A stretch of 64,000 nucleotides of DNA from Nonomuraea wenchangensis (GTDB taxonomy: Bacteria; Actinomycetota; Actinomycetes; Streptosporangiales; Streptosporangiaceae), in NCBI RefSeq assembly GCF_900111685.1, contig NZ_FOHX01000001.1, forward strand, positions 248,001-312,000, written 5' to 3'. Positions 26,493 through 37,415 of this stretch are shown here, one piece after another (within the stretch, counting starts at the first letter, position 1; every line of letters begins with the position of its first letter). The translations under genes and the position numbers were made by a program. Below the pieces are notes generated by a model, which saw only the letters and a program-made list of their open reading frames with translations, was not told where the DNA came from and did no database searches.

Positions 26493-27338
26493 GTGAGTGA
26501 ACCCCGGGTCACGGTCGTGGTGGCCAGCAAGGACAGGCTGCGAGCGCTGGCCCGCTCGCTCCCCCGGCACCCGCGTCCGGTGATCCTCGTCGACAACGGC
26601 TCGACCGACGGGACGGCGGGCTTCGTCCGCAAACACTTCCCCGACGTACAGGTGGTCGAGGCGGGCGAGAACCTGGGAGCGCCCGCCCGCAACGTCGGCG
26701 TGCGCCTCGCGGAGACGCCCTACGTGGCCTTCGCCGACGACGACTCCTGGTGGGCGCCGGGAGCGCTGGGACGGGCGGCCGACGTGCTGGACGCCCACCC
26801 CCGGCTGGCCGTCCTGGGGGCGCGCGTGCTCGTAGGCCCCGAGGAGCGGCTGGACCCGGTGTCGGAGCTGATGGCGCACTCGCCGCTCGGCACCGAGCCG
26901 GACCTGCCGGGGCCGAGCGTGCTGGGGTTCCTGGCGTGCGGCGCCGTGGTGCGGCGGGAGGCGTTCCTGGAGGCGGGCGGGTTCGACGACGTGATCTTCT
27001 TCTTCGGCGAGGAGGAGCGGCTGGCGGTGGACCTGGCGGCGCGGGGATGGGGCCTGGCGTACGTGGACGACGTCGTGGCCCACCACCACCCGTCACCGTC
27101 CAGGGACCTCCGGGCACGGCAGGTGCTGGCCGCGCGCAACTCCGTGCTCACGGCGGTGCTGCGCCGTCCGTGGCCGGTGGTGGCCCGGCGGCTCCTCGCC
27201 GCGCTGCGCCGGGGACCGACGGGCTGGGAAGGGCTGCGTACGGCCGTGCCCCGGCTGCCACGGGCCCTGGCCGCCCGCCGCGCGCTCCCTCCGGCCGTCG
27301 AACGCGACCGCCGCCTCCTGGAACGCGCCGGAGACTGA
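26493..27338 (+). CDS. Family 2 glycosyltransferase
   Basis: 281 residues from GTG 26493; GGGAGG lies about 13 bases upstream. An in-frame ATG at 26418 would add 25 residues that do not belong to the fold and would overlap the TetR operator region. GT2 features: VTVVVASKDR at the start, ILVDNGSTDGT, the DxD-like ADDDSWW, and a W/E-rich acceptor region FFFGEEERLAVDL. It resembles the mycofactocin/rhamnosyl-type GT2 branch and transfers a sugar in the cytoplasm. The acceptor is unknown and no sugar-biosynthesis genes are adjacent. Confidence 0.88.
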   Translation: MSEPRVTVVVASKDRLRALARSLPRHPRPVILVDNGSTDGTAGFVRKHFPDVQVVEAGENLGAPARNVGVRLAETPYVAFADDDSWWAPGALGRAADVLDAHPRLAVLGARVLVGPEERLDPVSELMAHSPLGTEPDLPGPSVLGFLACGAVVRREAFLEAGGFDDVIFFFGEEERLAVDLAARGWGLAYVDDVVAHHHPSPSRDLRARQVLAARNSVLTAVLRRPWPVVARRLLAALRRGPTGWEGLRTAVPRLPRALAARRALPPAVERDRRLLERAGD

Positions 27339-27388
27339 CTTCGGGGCACCCGCTGTTACCTCCCGCGTACGACGGGCAGCAGGCCGAC

Positions 27389-27583
27389 ATGAGTACAGCA
27401 CCGAACCCGATCCAGCTCCAAAAGCACCTGAGCGGCGTGGACTACCCCGCCAGCAAGGACGACCTGGTCAGGGCCGCCCGTGACCACGGCGCGGACGATG
27501 ACATCGTCAAGGCTCTGGAGAACATGCCGGACCGCGAGTACGACGGCCCCAACGCCGTCAGCCAGGCGGTCACCAAGAAGTGA
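27389..27583 (+). CDS. DUF2795-type small protein
   Basis: 64 residues. The sequence pattern IQLQKHLSGVDYPASKDDLVRAA followed by ALENMPDREYDGPNAVSQAV matches the small DUF2795 family common in actinobacteria. It is acidic/basic mixed and soluble, with no signal peptide. It lies 50 bases after the glycosyltransferase. Function is unknown; a helical DNA- or protein-binding role has been suggested for the family only by fold. Confidence 0.85.
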   Translation: MSTAPNPIQLQKHLSGVDYPASKDDLVRAARDHGADDDIVKALENMPDREYDGPNAVSQAVTKK

Positions 27584-27659
27584 CCGCGCGGTGATCAGCG
27601 TGCGCGGCGGGCCGCCGACACCCGTCGCGCACCCCACCGGGGCCCCAGCGAGCAGTGGG

Positions 27660-28748
27660 TCAGGGGAGCTGCCAGCCCCGGTCGCGCAGCGCCTCGACGA
27701 GCGAGACCGCGGCGTCGGGCTGCACGGACAACTCGGCGATGCCCAGCGGCAGCCCGGGCGCGTGCTCCAGCCGGACGTCCTCGACGTTGACCCCCACCTC
27801 GTCGCACACCTGGAACAGCCGGGCGAGCTGGCCGGGACGGTCGCCGATGACCACCTGGACCACCGCGTACGCCGAGGCGGGCCCACCGTGCTTGCCCGGG
27901 ATGCGGTCGTGCCCGACGACACCCCGCTTGAGCAGCTGGGTGATGTCCTGCATGGCGGCGCCGTCGCCGCCGGCCAGGGCCCGCAGCGCGCCGGCGGCCT
28001 CGTTGAGGTCCCGCGCGACCGCCTCCAGCACCTCGGCGACGGGGGCCGCGTTGCCGGACAGGATGCCGAGCCACAGGCCGGGGTCGCTGCCGGCGATCCT
28101 GGTGACGTCCCTGACGCCCTGACCGGCCAGGCCGAGCGCGACGTCCGTGGTGTCCGCGAGGCGCGCGGCCACGGCCGAGGCGGTGACGTGCGGCGCGTGG
28201 GAGACGACGGCCACCGCGCGGTCGTGCTCGGCCGCGTCGACCTCGACCGGGTTGGCCCCGCACAGCTCGACCAGCCGGAGCACGGCGGCCCTCGCCTCGG
28301 GACCGGCCTCCTCGGTGGGGCACAGCGCCCACGGACGGCCCAGGAACAGGTCCTCGCGGGCGGCGCCCGGGCCGCTCCGCTCCCGCCCCGCGAGCGGGTG
28401 CGAGGCGACGTAGGACGCCAGGTCACAACCGAGCTGCCGGGCCCGGTGAATGGGCTCGGCCTTGACGCTGGCCACGTCGGTGTAGCAGCGCGCGGCGTCG
28501 TGCCGCTGCAGCTCCAGCAACTCGCTCGCCACGAACGCCGGGGGCACCGCGATCACCGCCAGGTCCACGCCCTCCTCGGGCGGGGCCTCCGGCGTCCACT
28601 CCTCGCCCGCGCCGAGCTCGCGCGCCAGCCGTACGGCGCCCGCGTCACGGTCGGCGAGCAGGACCCGCACGCCGTGCCTGCGCAGCGCCAGCGCGGTGCT
28701 GGTGCCGATGAGACCGGTGCCGACGACGAGCACGGTGCGTAGTTCCAT
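27660..28748 (-). CDS. tyrA: Prephenate dehydrogenase with ACT domain
   Basis: 362 residues. N-terminal NAD-binding GTGLIGTS, catalytic histidine in VASHPLAG, a helical dehydrogenase domain (about 165-285) and a C-terminal ACT domain (AVVQVVIGDRPGQLARLFQVCDE). It converts prephenate to 4-hydroxyphenylpyruvate for tyrosine synthesis, and the ACT domain suggests feedback by tyrosine. It is 51 bases downstream of aroH, so both steps from chorismate are encoded together. Confidence 0.95.
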   Translation of the reverse strand: MELRTVLVVGTGLIGTSTALALRRHGVRVLLADRDAGAVRLARELGAGEEWTPEAPPEEGVDLAVIAVPPAFVASELLELQRHDAARCYTDVASVKAEPIHRARQLGCDLASYVASHPLAGRERSGPGAAREDLFLGRPWALCPTEEAGPEARAAVLRLVELCGANPVEVDAAEHDRAVAVVSHAPHVTASAVAARLADTTDVALGLAGQGVRDVTRIAGSDPGLWLGILSGNAAPVAEVLEAVARDLNEAAGALRALAGGDGAAMQDITQLLKRGVVGHDRIPGKHGGPASAYAVVQVVIGDRPGQLARLFQVCDEVGVNVEDVRLEHAPGLPLGIAELSVQPDAAVSLVEALRDRGWQLP

Positions 28749-28799
28749 CTGGATGTCCTGGTGTGTCGGGCCGCCCCTGGCCGGGGCTTACGTCGGGGC

Positions 28800-29159
28800 T
28801 TATTGGGCGATGTCCTGGCGGAGAGCCACGGCACCCCGCAGATAGACGTGGTGGATCTCCGAACGGGGGCGGTCGGTCTCGATGTGGGCCATGAGGCGTA
28901 CGATGCGGGGCAGCGCCCCCGGCACGCCGATCTCGGTGCAGCAGATCAGCGGCACCTCGTGGAAGCCCAGCTTGCGCGCCGCGAGCGCGGGGAACTCCGC
29001 CGTCAGGTCGGGCGTGGCCGTGAACAGCACGCTGATCACGTCGTCCGTGGTCAGCCGGTTGCGCTCCATGAGCGTGCTGACCAGCTCGGTCGTACCCTCG
29101 ATGATCGAGTCACGATCGTCGGCGTCCACCTGGATCGCCCCGCGGACCGCCCGCACCAT
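28800..29159 (-). CDS. aroH: Chorismate mutase, AroH (trimeric) type
   Basis: 119 residues, the size of the Bacillus AroH class. Key active-site residues are visible: Arg in AVRGAIQV, Glu/Asp in DVISVLFTATPDL, Cys in LICCTEIGVPGALPRIVR and the C-terminal VYLRGAVALR. It rearranges chorismate to prephenate, the substrate of tyrA next door. ATG 29159 is preceded by AAGGGGA. A strong hairpin separates it from rluB. Confidence 0.95.
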   Translation of the reverse strand: MVRAVRGAIQVDADDRDSIIEGTTELVSTLMERNRLTTDDVISVLFTATPDLTAEFPALAARKLGFHEVPLICCTEIGVPGALPRIVRLMAHIETDRPRSEIHHVYLRGAVALRQDIAQ

Positions 29160-29187
29160 GTCGTTCGTCCCCTTCTGACAAGCGGGA

Positions 29188-29219
29188 GAGCCCGTGCGGG
29201 ACAAAGCACGCACGGGCTC
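29188..29219 (-). terminator. Hairpin between rluB and aroH
   Basis: GAGCCCGTGC (29188-29197) and GCACGGGCTC (29210-29219) form a perfect 10-bp stem with a 12-base loop, 16 bases after the rluB stop. It probably ends the long pyrG-to-rluB transcript. No U-tract is present. Confidence 0.7.
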
Positions 29220-29234
29220 CTGCGTTCGGACAGA

Positions 29235-31277
29235 TTACAGCTTCACGGCCGCGTACAGCTCGCCGACTTCCTTCAGGCTCAGCGCGCGGATGGTGCCGGG
29301 CTTGGTACGGCCCAGCTTCACCGGGCCGAACTCGATCCTGGCCAGGTCGATGACCCGGTGCCCGGCCTCCTCCAGCATCCGCCTGACGACGTGCTTGCGT
29401 CCCTCGTGCAGGACGATCTCGACCAGCGCCTGCTGGGCGTGCTCCTGCACGATGGCGAAGCTGTCGGCCCGGGCGAGGCCGTCCTCCAGCTCGATGCCCT
29501 GCTTGAGCCTGCGACCGAGGTCCCTCGGGATCGGGCCCGGCACCTTCGCCCAGTACTTCTTCTGCACGCCGTAGCTGGGGTGGGTGAGCCGGTTGGCCAG
29601 CTCGCCGTCGTTGGTGAGCAGCAGCAGGCCCTCGGTCTCGGTGTCGAGCCGGCCCACGTGGAACAGCCGCGGCGCCAGCTCCTGGACGTAGTCGGCCAGG
29701 CACGGGCGGCCCTGCGGGTCCTCCATGGTGGACACGACGCCGATGGGCTTGTTGAGCGCGTAGTAGACCAGGTCGGGGGCCGTCGGGATGCGCTTGCCGT
29801 CCACGTGGATGACCTGCTTGGCGGGGTCGACCTTGGCGCCGAAGCGGCGTACGACCTGGCCGTTCACCGTGACGCGGCCCTCGCCGATCATCTCCTCGCA
29901 CGCCCTGCGGCTGGCCACGCCCGCCTGCGCGAGCACCTTCTGCAGCCGGACGCCGTCCGGCACCTCGGTGGTGTCGCGCTCGTCGGTGTAGCCCTCGGGG
30001 AACAGGTCGCGGTCGCGGATGGGCTGGCGGGCCGCCTTGATCCGGGCCTCCTGGGGGCTGCCGGGTCCCTTGCGGTCACCGGACGCGCCACCCCCCGGCC
30101 CGCCGGTCCTGCCTGCCCTGCCGATGGTCTGGACGTCGTCACGCCTGCCGCCACGGGCGGTCGCCCGTGCGACGCCCCGGGGGGCGTCGGCGTCGCGGCC
30201 GTAGCGGGAACGGGTCGAACCCGCCTCGCGAGGCCCGCCCTGCTCGGAGCGGCCCCCGCTCCGGTCGGACCGGAACCCGCCGCGGTCATCCCGGCGCTCA
30301 CCACGCTCAGAACGGTAACCACCCCGGTCGGAACGCCCCTCAGAACGCCCGCCGAACCCGCCGGAACGCCCCTCGGAACGGCCACCGAACCCGCCGGAAC
30401 GCCCCTCGGAACGGCCACCGAACCCGCCGGAACGCCCCTCGGAACGGCCACCGAACCGGTCGGAACTGCGCTCGGGACGGTCCCCGAACCGGTCATTGCG
30501 ACGCTCGGGACGGTCCCCGAAGCGGTCGGTGCGGCGCTCGGGACGGTCGAAGGAGCGCTCGGGACGGTCCCCGAAGCGGTCGGTGCGGCGCTCGGGGCGG
30601 TCGGCGCGGTAGCCGCCACGGTTCCCGTCGCGGTCGCGGTCCCAGCTCCGGCTGCCGCCCCGGTCACCGGTCCGGTCGCCGGTCCGGTCGCCGGACCTGC
30701 CGCCGCTCCGGTCGCGGTCCCAGCCGCGGTCACGATCGCCGCGGGGGCCGCCGAAGCCTTCGCCGCGTGGGCGCTCGGCGCGGGCGCTTCGCCCGTACCT
30801 GTCGGAACGGTCGTCACGGGAGTATCCGCCGTCCCGGTCGCCGCGGGCGGGCCGGTCGTCGCGGTCGCCTCGCGACCAGGAGCCACGGTCCCGGTCGCCG
30901 CCGCGGTCGCCACCGGCGTAACGGTCATCCCGGCGGTTTCGGTCGTCTCGGGGGTTTCGGTCGTCTCGGGGGTAGCGGCCCTCGCTCGCGCCGTCACGTC
31001 CGCCGTACCGGGCGCGGGAACCCCCGCGGTCGGCGCGGAGGGAGTCGCGCGAAGGGCGGCTGTCGCTCACGGAGTCGCGGTTGTCACGGTCACCGCCGGA
31101 GGAGCGGTCACGACCGTACGAGCGGTCACGGTCGCCGGAGGGCCGGCCGCCGTATCCGCGGTCGTCGCGCTCCGTGCGGAAGGCGGGACGCCCGCCACGG
31201 CCGGCACTACGGTCCGAGCCGCCGGTGCGTCCACGACCGCGTCCATCACCGGACGGGGTGCTTCGCCTGTTGATCAC
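29235..31277 (-). CDS. rluB: rRNA large-subunit pseudouridine synthase RluB-like with ~440-residue disordered N-terminus
   Basis: 680 residues. The last ~240 are a normal RsuA/RluB enzyme: S4 RNA-binding domain (RLQKVLAQAGVASRRACEEMI), catalytic Asp in HVGRLDTETEGLLL, and the conserved HEGRKHVVRRM. Residues 1 to ~440 are almost entirely Arg, Gly, Asp and Ser, with RGG/RGD-type repeats including four FGGRSEGRSGG units and several FGDRPERR units. The GTG start at 31277 overlaps the scpB TGA (GTGA), and codon-position GC stays normal, so the extension is translated. It modifies 23S rRNA; the tail probably binds RNA non-specifically. Confidence 0.93.
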   Translation of the reverse strand: MINRRSTPSGDGRGRGRTGGSDRSAGRGGRPAFRTERDDRGYGGRPSGDRDRSYGRDRSSGGDRDNRDSVSDSRPSRDSLRADRGGSRARYGGRDGASEGRYPRDDRNPRDDRNRRDDRYAGGDRGGDRDRGSWSRGDRDDRPARGDRDGGYSRDDRSDRYGRSARAERPRGEGFGGPRGDRDRGWDRDRSGGRSGDRTGDRTGDRGGSRSWDRDRDGNRGGYRADRPERRTDRFGDRPERSFDRPERRTDRFGDRPERRNDRFGDRPERSSDRFGGRSEGRSGGFGGRSEGRSGGFGGRSEGRSGGFGGRSEGRSDRGGYRSERGERRDDRGGFRSDRSGGRSEQGGPREAGSTRSRYGRDADAPRGVARATARGGRRDDVQTIGRAGRTGGPGGGASGDRKGPGSPQEARIKAARQPIRDRDLFPEGYTDERDTTEVPDGVRLQKVLAQAGVASRRACEEMIGEGRVTVNGQVVRRFGAKVDPAKQVIHVDGKRIPTAPDLVYYALNKPIGVVSTMEDPQGRPCLADYVQELAPRLFHVGRLDTETEGLLLLTNDGELANRLTHPSYGVQKKYWAKVPGPIPRDLGRRLKQGIELEDGLARADSFAIVQEHAQQALVEIVLHEGRKHVVRRMLEEAGHRVIDLARIEFGPVKLGRTKPGTIRALSLKEVGELYAAVKL
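30321..30455. repeat. 33-bp tandem repeat within rluB
   Basis: About four copies of a 33-bp unit encode the FGGRSEGRSGG repeats of the RluB extension. A related 30-bp repeat (FGDRPERRNDR type) follows to about 30600. They are in-frame coding repeats and can vary in copy number by slippage. Confidence 0.85.
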
Positions 31278-32227
31278 TTTGTTGTCTCCTCGAGGTTCTC
31301 CACGTCGTCGGGGAGGAAGGGCGCGAGCTCGGGGAGCTCGCTCAGGTCCCGCAGTCCCAGACGTTCAAGGAAGTATGAGCTTGTCCGGTAGAGCACTGCC
31401 TGGCTCTCCGGGTCGGTGCCGGCCTCTTCGACCAGCCCCCTGGCGACGAGCGTCCGCATGACGCCGTCGCTGTTGACGCCGCGTACGGCGGCGACACGGG
31501 CGCGGCTCACCGGTTGCCGGTAGGCCACGACCGCGAGGGTTTCCAGCGCGGCCTGGGTCAGCCGCGACTGCTGGCCGTCGCGGACGAACCGCTCGACCAG
31601 CGTGGCGCAGTCGGCGCGCGTGTAGAACCGCCAGCCGCCCGCGACCTCTCTCAGATCGAAACCCCGCCCGGAGGCGGTGTATTCCGCCGCGAGCCCGCGC
31701 AGCGCGGCGGCCACCTCGTGGGTGGGCCGCTCCAGCACCTGCGCCAGGGTCACCTCGGCGACGGGCTCATCGACCACCAGCAGGATAGCCTCCAGAGCCG
31801 CCCGCAACGTCGGCCCTTCCGCCCGCTTCCGCTCTTCCGCCTGGTCACCGGCGCCGAAATCCTCCGCGCCAGGCGCGGCCACGCCTCCAGAAAGGGAGGA
31901 AGACACCGGAGGAGGAAGGAACGGCTCCGGCTGCGGGGGCGCTTGCGCTTCTCCGGTCATGGGCAGCACGGCGCCGCCCAGCGTCCCTTGCGCTGCCGAT
32001 GCCGGAACGGCATGGGGATCCGGCTCGGGAACGGACACCTCAGCGGGCTCAGCTTCAGCTACAGGCCCGGCGTCCTCAGCAGGCTGAGGTTCGTGGGCAA
32101 GCTCGGGGGCCTCAGCGGGCTGAGGTTCGTCGGTAGGAGGGTCCGCCTGGTGCGCCAGGGAGCCGGGGAGGGTCATCCAGGCGGGCAAAGGTTGGCGGGG
32201 GTCGGGCGGGTTGGGGCTGTCAGTCAT
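31274..32227 (-). CDS. scpB: Segregation and condensation protein B
   Basis: 317 residues from ATG 32227, which overlaps the scpA stop by eight bases. Residues 1-~130 are an acidic Pro/Ala/Glu-rich tail with repeated EPQPAE units. The ScpB core follows: LRAALEAILLVVDEPV, the winged-helix LTQAALETLAVVAYRQPVSRARVAAVRGVNSDGVMRTLV and YRTSSYFLERLGL. With ScpA and SMC it forms the bacterial condensin that organises and segregates chromosomes. An earlier in-frame ATG at 32284 lies inside scpA and is unlikely. Confidence 0.95.
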   Translation of the reverse strand: MTDSPNPPDPRQPLPAWMTLPGSLAHQADPPTDEPQPAEAPELAHEPQPAEDAGPVAEAEPAEVSVPEPDPHAVPASAAQGTLGGAVLPMTGEAQAPPQPEPFLPPPVSSSLSGGVAAPGAEDFGAGDQAEERKRAEGPTLRAALEAILLVVDEPVAEVTLAQVLERPTHEVAAALRGLAAEYTASGRGFDLREVAGGWRFYTRADCATLVERFVRDGQQSRLTQAALETLAVVAYRQPVSRARVAAVRGVNSDGVMRTLVARGLVEEAGTDPESQAVLYRTSSYFLERLGLRDLSELPELAPFLPDDVENLEETTK

Positions 32228-33041
32228 TGCGTGGCTTCTCCGCGGATTCCTCGTAGTCGTCCCCCACCGCCACATCTCCCTCATCAGCCCCGGTCCAGGT
32301 GACGTGCAGGTCGCCCAGCGGCTCGACCTGCTCGAAGGTCACCGCCGCCTCCCGGAACAGCTCCAGCACGGCCAGGAACCGCGCGATGACCTCGAAGGTC
32401 CCCGCGCAGTCGGCGACGAGCGCGCGGAAGGTGGCCCGGCGCAGCCGCCGCAGGTGGGAGACGAGGATCGCGGCCTGCTCCTTGACGCTGGCCAGCGGCT
32501 CGTAGATGTGCCCGAGGCCGACGGTGGGCGGCGCCTTGGGCGTGAAGGCCCGCGCCGCGATCCTGGCGAGCTGCTCGGGCCCGATGCCGAGCACCAGCTC
32601 GGGCAGCAGGTTCGCGAACTGGGGCTCCATCTGCACGGTGCGTGGGAAGCGCAGCGCCTGCTCCGCCATGAGCCCGGAGAAGACCTTCGCCACCTCTTTG
32701 TACGCCTTGTACTGCAGCAACCGCGCGAACAGCAGGTCCCTGGCCTCCAGCAGCGCCAGGTCCTCCTCGTCCTCGACCTCCCCGGAGGGCAGCAGCCGGG
32801 CCGCTTTGAGGTCGAGCAGCGTGGCCGCGACCAGCAGGAAGTGGCTGGTCTGGTCGAGGTCCCACTCGGGGCCCCGGGAGCGGATGTAGGCGATGAACTC
32901 GTCGGTGACCTTGGAGAGCGAGACCTCGGTGATGTCCAGCTTGTGCTTGGCGATGAGGCCGAGGAGCAGATCGAAGGGCCCTTCGAAGACGTCCAGGTGG
33001 ACCTGGAAGCCCTGGGGGTCGCTCTGCTCGGCGGTGGTCAC
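32220..33041 (-). CDS. scpA: Segregation and condensation protein A
   Basis: 273 residues from GTG 33041, overlapping the parA TGA (GTGA). The kleisin N-terminus FEGPFDLLLGLIAKHKLDITEVSLSKV, which binds the SMC neck, is clear, followed by the FLLVAATLLDLKAARLLP helix. The C-terminal winged helix (FRALVADCAGTFEVIARFLAVLELFREAAV) closes the SMC head. The last 25 residues are an acidic tail. Confidence 0.96.
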   Translation of the reverse strand: MTTAEQSDPQGFQVHLDVFEGPFDLLLGLIAKHKLDITEVSLSKVTDEFIAYIRSRGPEWDLDQTSHFLLVAATLLDLKAARLLPSGEVEDEEDLALLEARDLLFARLLQYKAYKEVAKVFSGLMAEQALRFPRTVQMEPQFANLLPELVLGIGPEQLARIAARAFTPKAPPTVGLGHIYEPLASVKEQAAILVSHLRRLRRATFRALVADCAGTFEVIARFLAVLELFREAAVTFEQVEPLGDLHVTWTGADEGDVAVGDDYEESAEKPRND

Positions 33042-33979
33042 CTGGACATTGTGGCAGGTGCCGGCCAGCGCGAGAGCACTTCGCGGGCCAGCTCGCGATA
33101 GGCGTTGGCGCCCAGCGAGGAGGGGTCGAACGTGGTGATCGGCTCGCCGGCCACGGTCGCGTCGGGGAAGCGCACGGTGCGGTTGATGACCGTGTGGAAC
33201 ACCTTGTCGCCGAACGCCTCGACCACGCGGGCCAGCACCTCGCGGCCGTGCAGGGTGCGGGCGTCGTACATGGTGGCGAGCAGGCCCTCGATCTCGAGGT
33301 CCTCGTTGAGGCGCTCCTGGACCTTGGAGATGGTGTCCATGAGCAGCGCGACGCCGCGCAGGGCGAAGAACTCGCACTCCAGCGGCACCATGACGCCGTG
33401 GGCGCAGGTCAGCGCGTTGATGGTGAGCAGGCCGAGCGACGGCTGGCAGTCGATGAGGCAGACGTCGTAGTGCGGCAGCAGCGGCTTGATGACGCGGCCG
33501 AGCACCTGCTCGCGAGCCACCTCGGTGACGAGCTGGACCTCGGCGGCGGACAGGTCGATGTTGCTGGGCAGCAGGTCGAGGCCCTCGACGCCGGTCTGCA
33601 GCAGCACCTCCTCGGCGGTGACGCCGCGCTCCATGAGGAGGTTGTAGACGGTCAGGTCGAGCTGGAGCGGGTTGATGCCCAGTCCGACGGAGAGCGCGCC
33701 CTGGGGGTCGAAGTCGACCAGCAGCACCTTGAGGCCGTATTCGACGAGGGCGGCGCCCAGGTTGATGGTGGTCGTGGTCTTGCCGACCCCGCCCTTCTGG
33801 TTGACCATCGCGACGACGCGCGCCGGGCCGTGCACGGCGGGTGGCACCGGCTCGGGGAACACCGGCCGTGGCCGCTGCGTGGGCCCCAGGTTGACGCCGT
33901 TGGAAGGCGCGTTGGTCTTCGTGTCGCCCCAGGGGTTGTCGGGGGTCCCCGGGGTCGAACCCTTGGTCGTCACAGTCAC
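33038..33979 (-). CDS. ParA/Soj-family chromosome-partition ATPase
   Basis: 313 residues. A ~50-residue Pro/Asn/Thr-rich N-terminus leads to the deviant Walker A KGGVGKTT (62-69), with signature lysine. Walker A-prime/B elements DFDPQGALS and IDCQPSLG are present, as are CEFFALRG features of ParA/MinD ATPases. GTG 33979 has GGGAGG about 10 bases upstream. No parB gene or parS site is adjacent, so this is the second ParA commonly found next to scpAB in actinomycetes, not the origin-linked parAB. Confidence 0.93.
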   Translation of the reverse strand: MTVTTKGSTPGTPDNPWGDTKTNAPSNGVNLGPTQRPRPVFPEPVPPAVHGPARVVAMVNQKGGVGKTTTTINLGAALVEYGLKVLLVDFDPQGALSVGLGINPLQLDLTVYNLLMERGVTAEEVLLQTGVEGLDLLPSNIDLSAAEVQLVTEVAREQVLGRVIKPLLPHYDVCLIDCQPSLGLLTINALTCAHGVMVPLECEFFALRGVALLMDTISKVQERLNEDLEIEGLLATMYDARTLHGREVLARVVEAFGDKVFHTVINRTVRFPDATVAGEPITTFDPSSLGANAYRELAREVLSRWPAPATMSR

Positions 33980-34096
33980 CAGCTCGAACCTCCCTGACGG
34001 TCCCGAACCGGACCGTCCGGACGGACACTATGGCGTCACCACTTAAGGCGGCAAGGCGGCACGCCGTCGCCGCCGCACGTCCCAAAAGACTATAGA

Positions 34097-35002
34097 TCAC
34101 TGCCGGGCGCGCGGGTGCGCCGCCGCGTAGACCTCTCGGAGCTTGTCGACGGTGACCAGGGTGTAGACCTGCGTGGTCGTGACCGAGGCGTGGCCGAGCA
34201 GTTCCTGGACCACTCTGACGTCGGCGCCGCCGTCGAGGAGATGGGTGGCGAAGGAGTGCCGTAGGACGTGGGGGCTTATCCCGTCGAGTCCGGCTCGTTC
34301 GGCGGCGGCCTGGAGCACCTCCCAGGCGCCCTGCCTGGTCAGGCGTCCGCCGCGGGCGTTGAGGAAGATGCCGGGCGTGCCGCGCCCGTGCGCGAGCAGG
34401 CCGGGCCGGGCGCGGACGAGGTAGGCGTCGAGCGCGGCGCGGGCGTAGCGGCCCAGGGGGACGACGCGGGTGCGTCCGCCCTTGCCGCGCAGGCGCACCT
34501 GGTCGTCCTCCAGGTCGTCGACGGCCAGGCCGACGGCCTCGGAGATGCGCGCGCCGGTGCCGTACAGGACCTCCAGCAGGGCGCGGTTGCGCAGGGTCAG
34601 GGGCGCGCCGTCGGGGCCGGAGGCGGCGATGAGCCGCTCGACCTCGTCCACCGTGATGGCCTTGGGCAGCCGGCGGAGCTGGCGCGGCGGGCGCACCTGG
34701 TGGGCGGGGTCGTGCGCGGTGACGCCTTCGCGCAGGGCGAAGCGGTGCAGGCCGCGTACGGCCGACACCGCGCGCGCGGCCGAGCTGGCGACGAGCGCGG
34801 GATGCTCGCCGTCGCCCTCGCGCAGCGCGGCGAGGAAGGCCTGTACGTCGGCCTCCCCCACCTCGCCGAGCTCGGCACGGCCGCGCGCCTGCAGGTGCTC
34901 CATGTAGCGGCGCAGGTCACGGCGGTAGGACGCAAGCGTGTTGGCGGCCAGGCCCCGCTCCACCGCCAGATGGGCGAGGTAGCTGGAGAGCACTGCCTCC
35001 AC
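34097..35002 (-). CDS. xerD: Tyrosine recombinase XerD
   Basis: 301 residues. N-terminal SAM-like core-binding domain (1-105) and the catalytic domain with all six residues: Arg152, Lys174, His245, Arg248, His271 and Tyr280. The C-terminus [25 protein letters not shown] is the typical XerD end. It resolves chromosome dimers at dif with XerC. It starts at GTG 35002, 21 bases after the NUDIX gene stop, in the pyrG-nudix-xerD-parA-scpAB order usual in actinomycetes. It is a housekeeping enzyme, not a mobile-element integrase. Confidence 0.94.
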   Translation of the reverse strand: MEAVLSSYLAHLAVERGLAANTLASYRRDLRRYMEHLQARGRAELGEVGEADVQAFLAALREGDGEHPALVASSAARAVSAVRGLHRFALREGVTAHDPAHQVRPPRQLRRLPKAITVDEVERLIAASGPDGAPLTLRNRALLEVLYGTGARISEAVGLAVDDLEDDQVRLRGKGGRTRVVPLGRYARAALDAYLVRARPGLLAHGRGTPGIFLNARGGRLTRQGAWEVLQAAAERAGLDGISPHVLRHSFATHLLDGGADVRVVQELLGHASVTTTQVYTLVTVDKLREVYAAAHPRARQ

Positions 35003-35023
35003 GAGCCGGTCCTTCCCGATACG

Positions 35024-37350
<2,327 letters not shown>

Positions 37351-37415
37351 TCAGGATATCAAACAACGCCCCTCACATGCCCGAACGGTATGACCTAGCG
37401 GTAACTTTGGTGGCT

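Noticed and set aside
30321..30600. CRISPR-like regular repeats
   Set aside because: Repeats are contiguous, in frame with RluB and have no unique spacers; no cas genes are near.
28761..31391. Long plus-strand open frame with GTPLGTATEPAGT-like repeats over rluB
   Set aside because: It is the antisense shadow of the RluB Arg/Gly repeats; the minus-strand frame has domain signatures and start coupling.
33038..33979. Plasmid-type or origin-linked parAB locus
   Set aside because: No parB gene or parS site is adjacent, and this ParA is part of the scpAB cluster.
34097..35002. Phage or integrative-element integrase
   Set aside because: Length, C-terminus and position between nudix and parA are those of housekeeping XerD; no att-like repeats or mobile genes are nearby.
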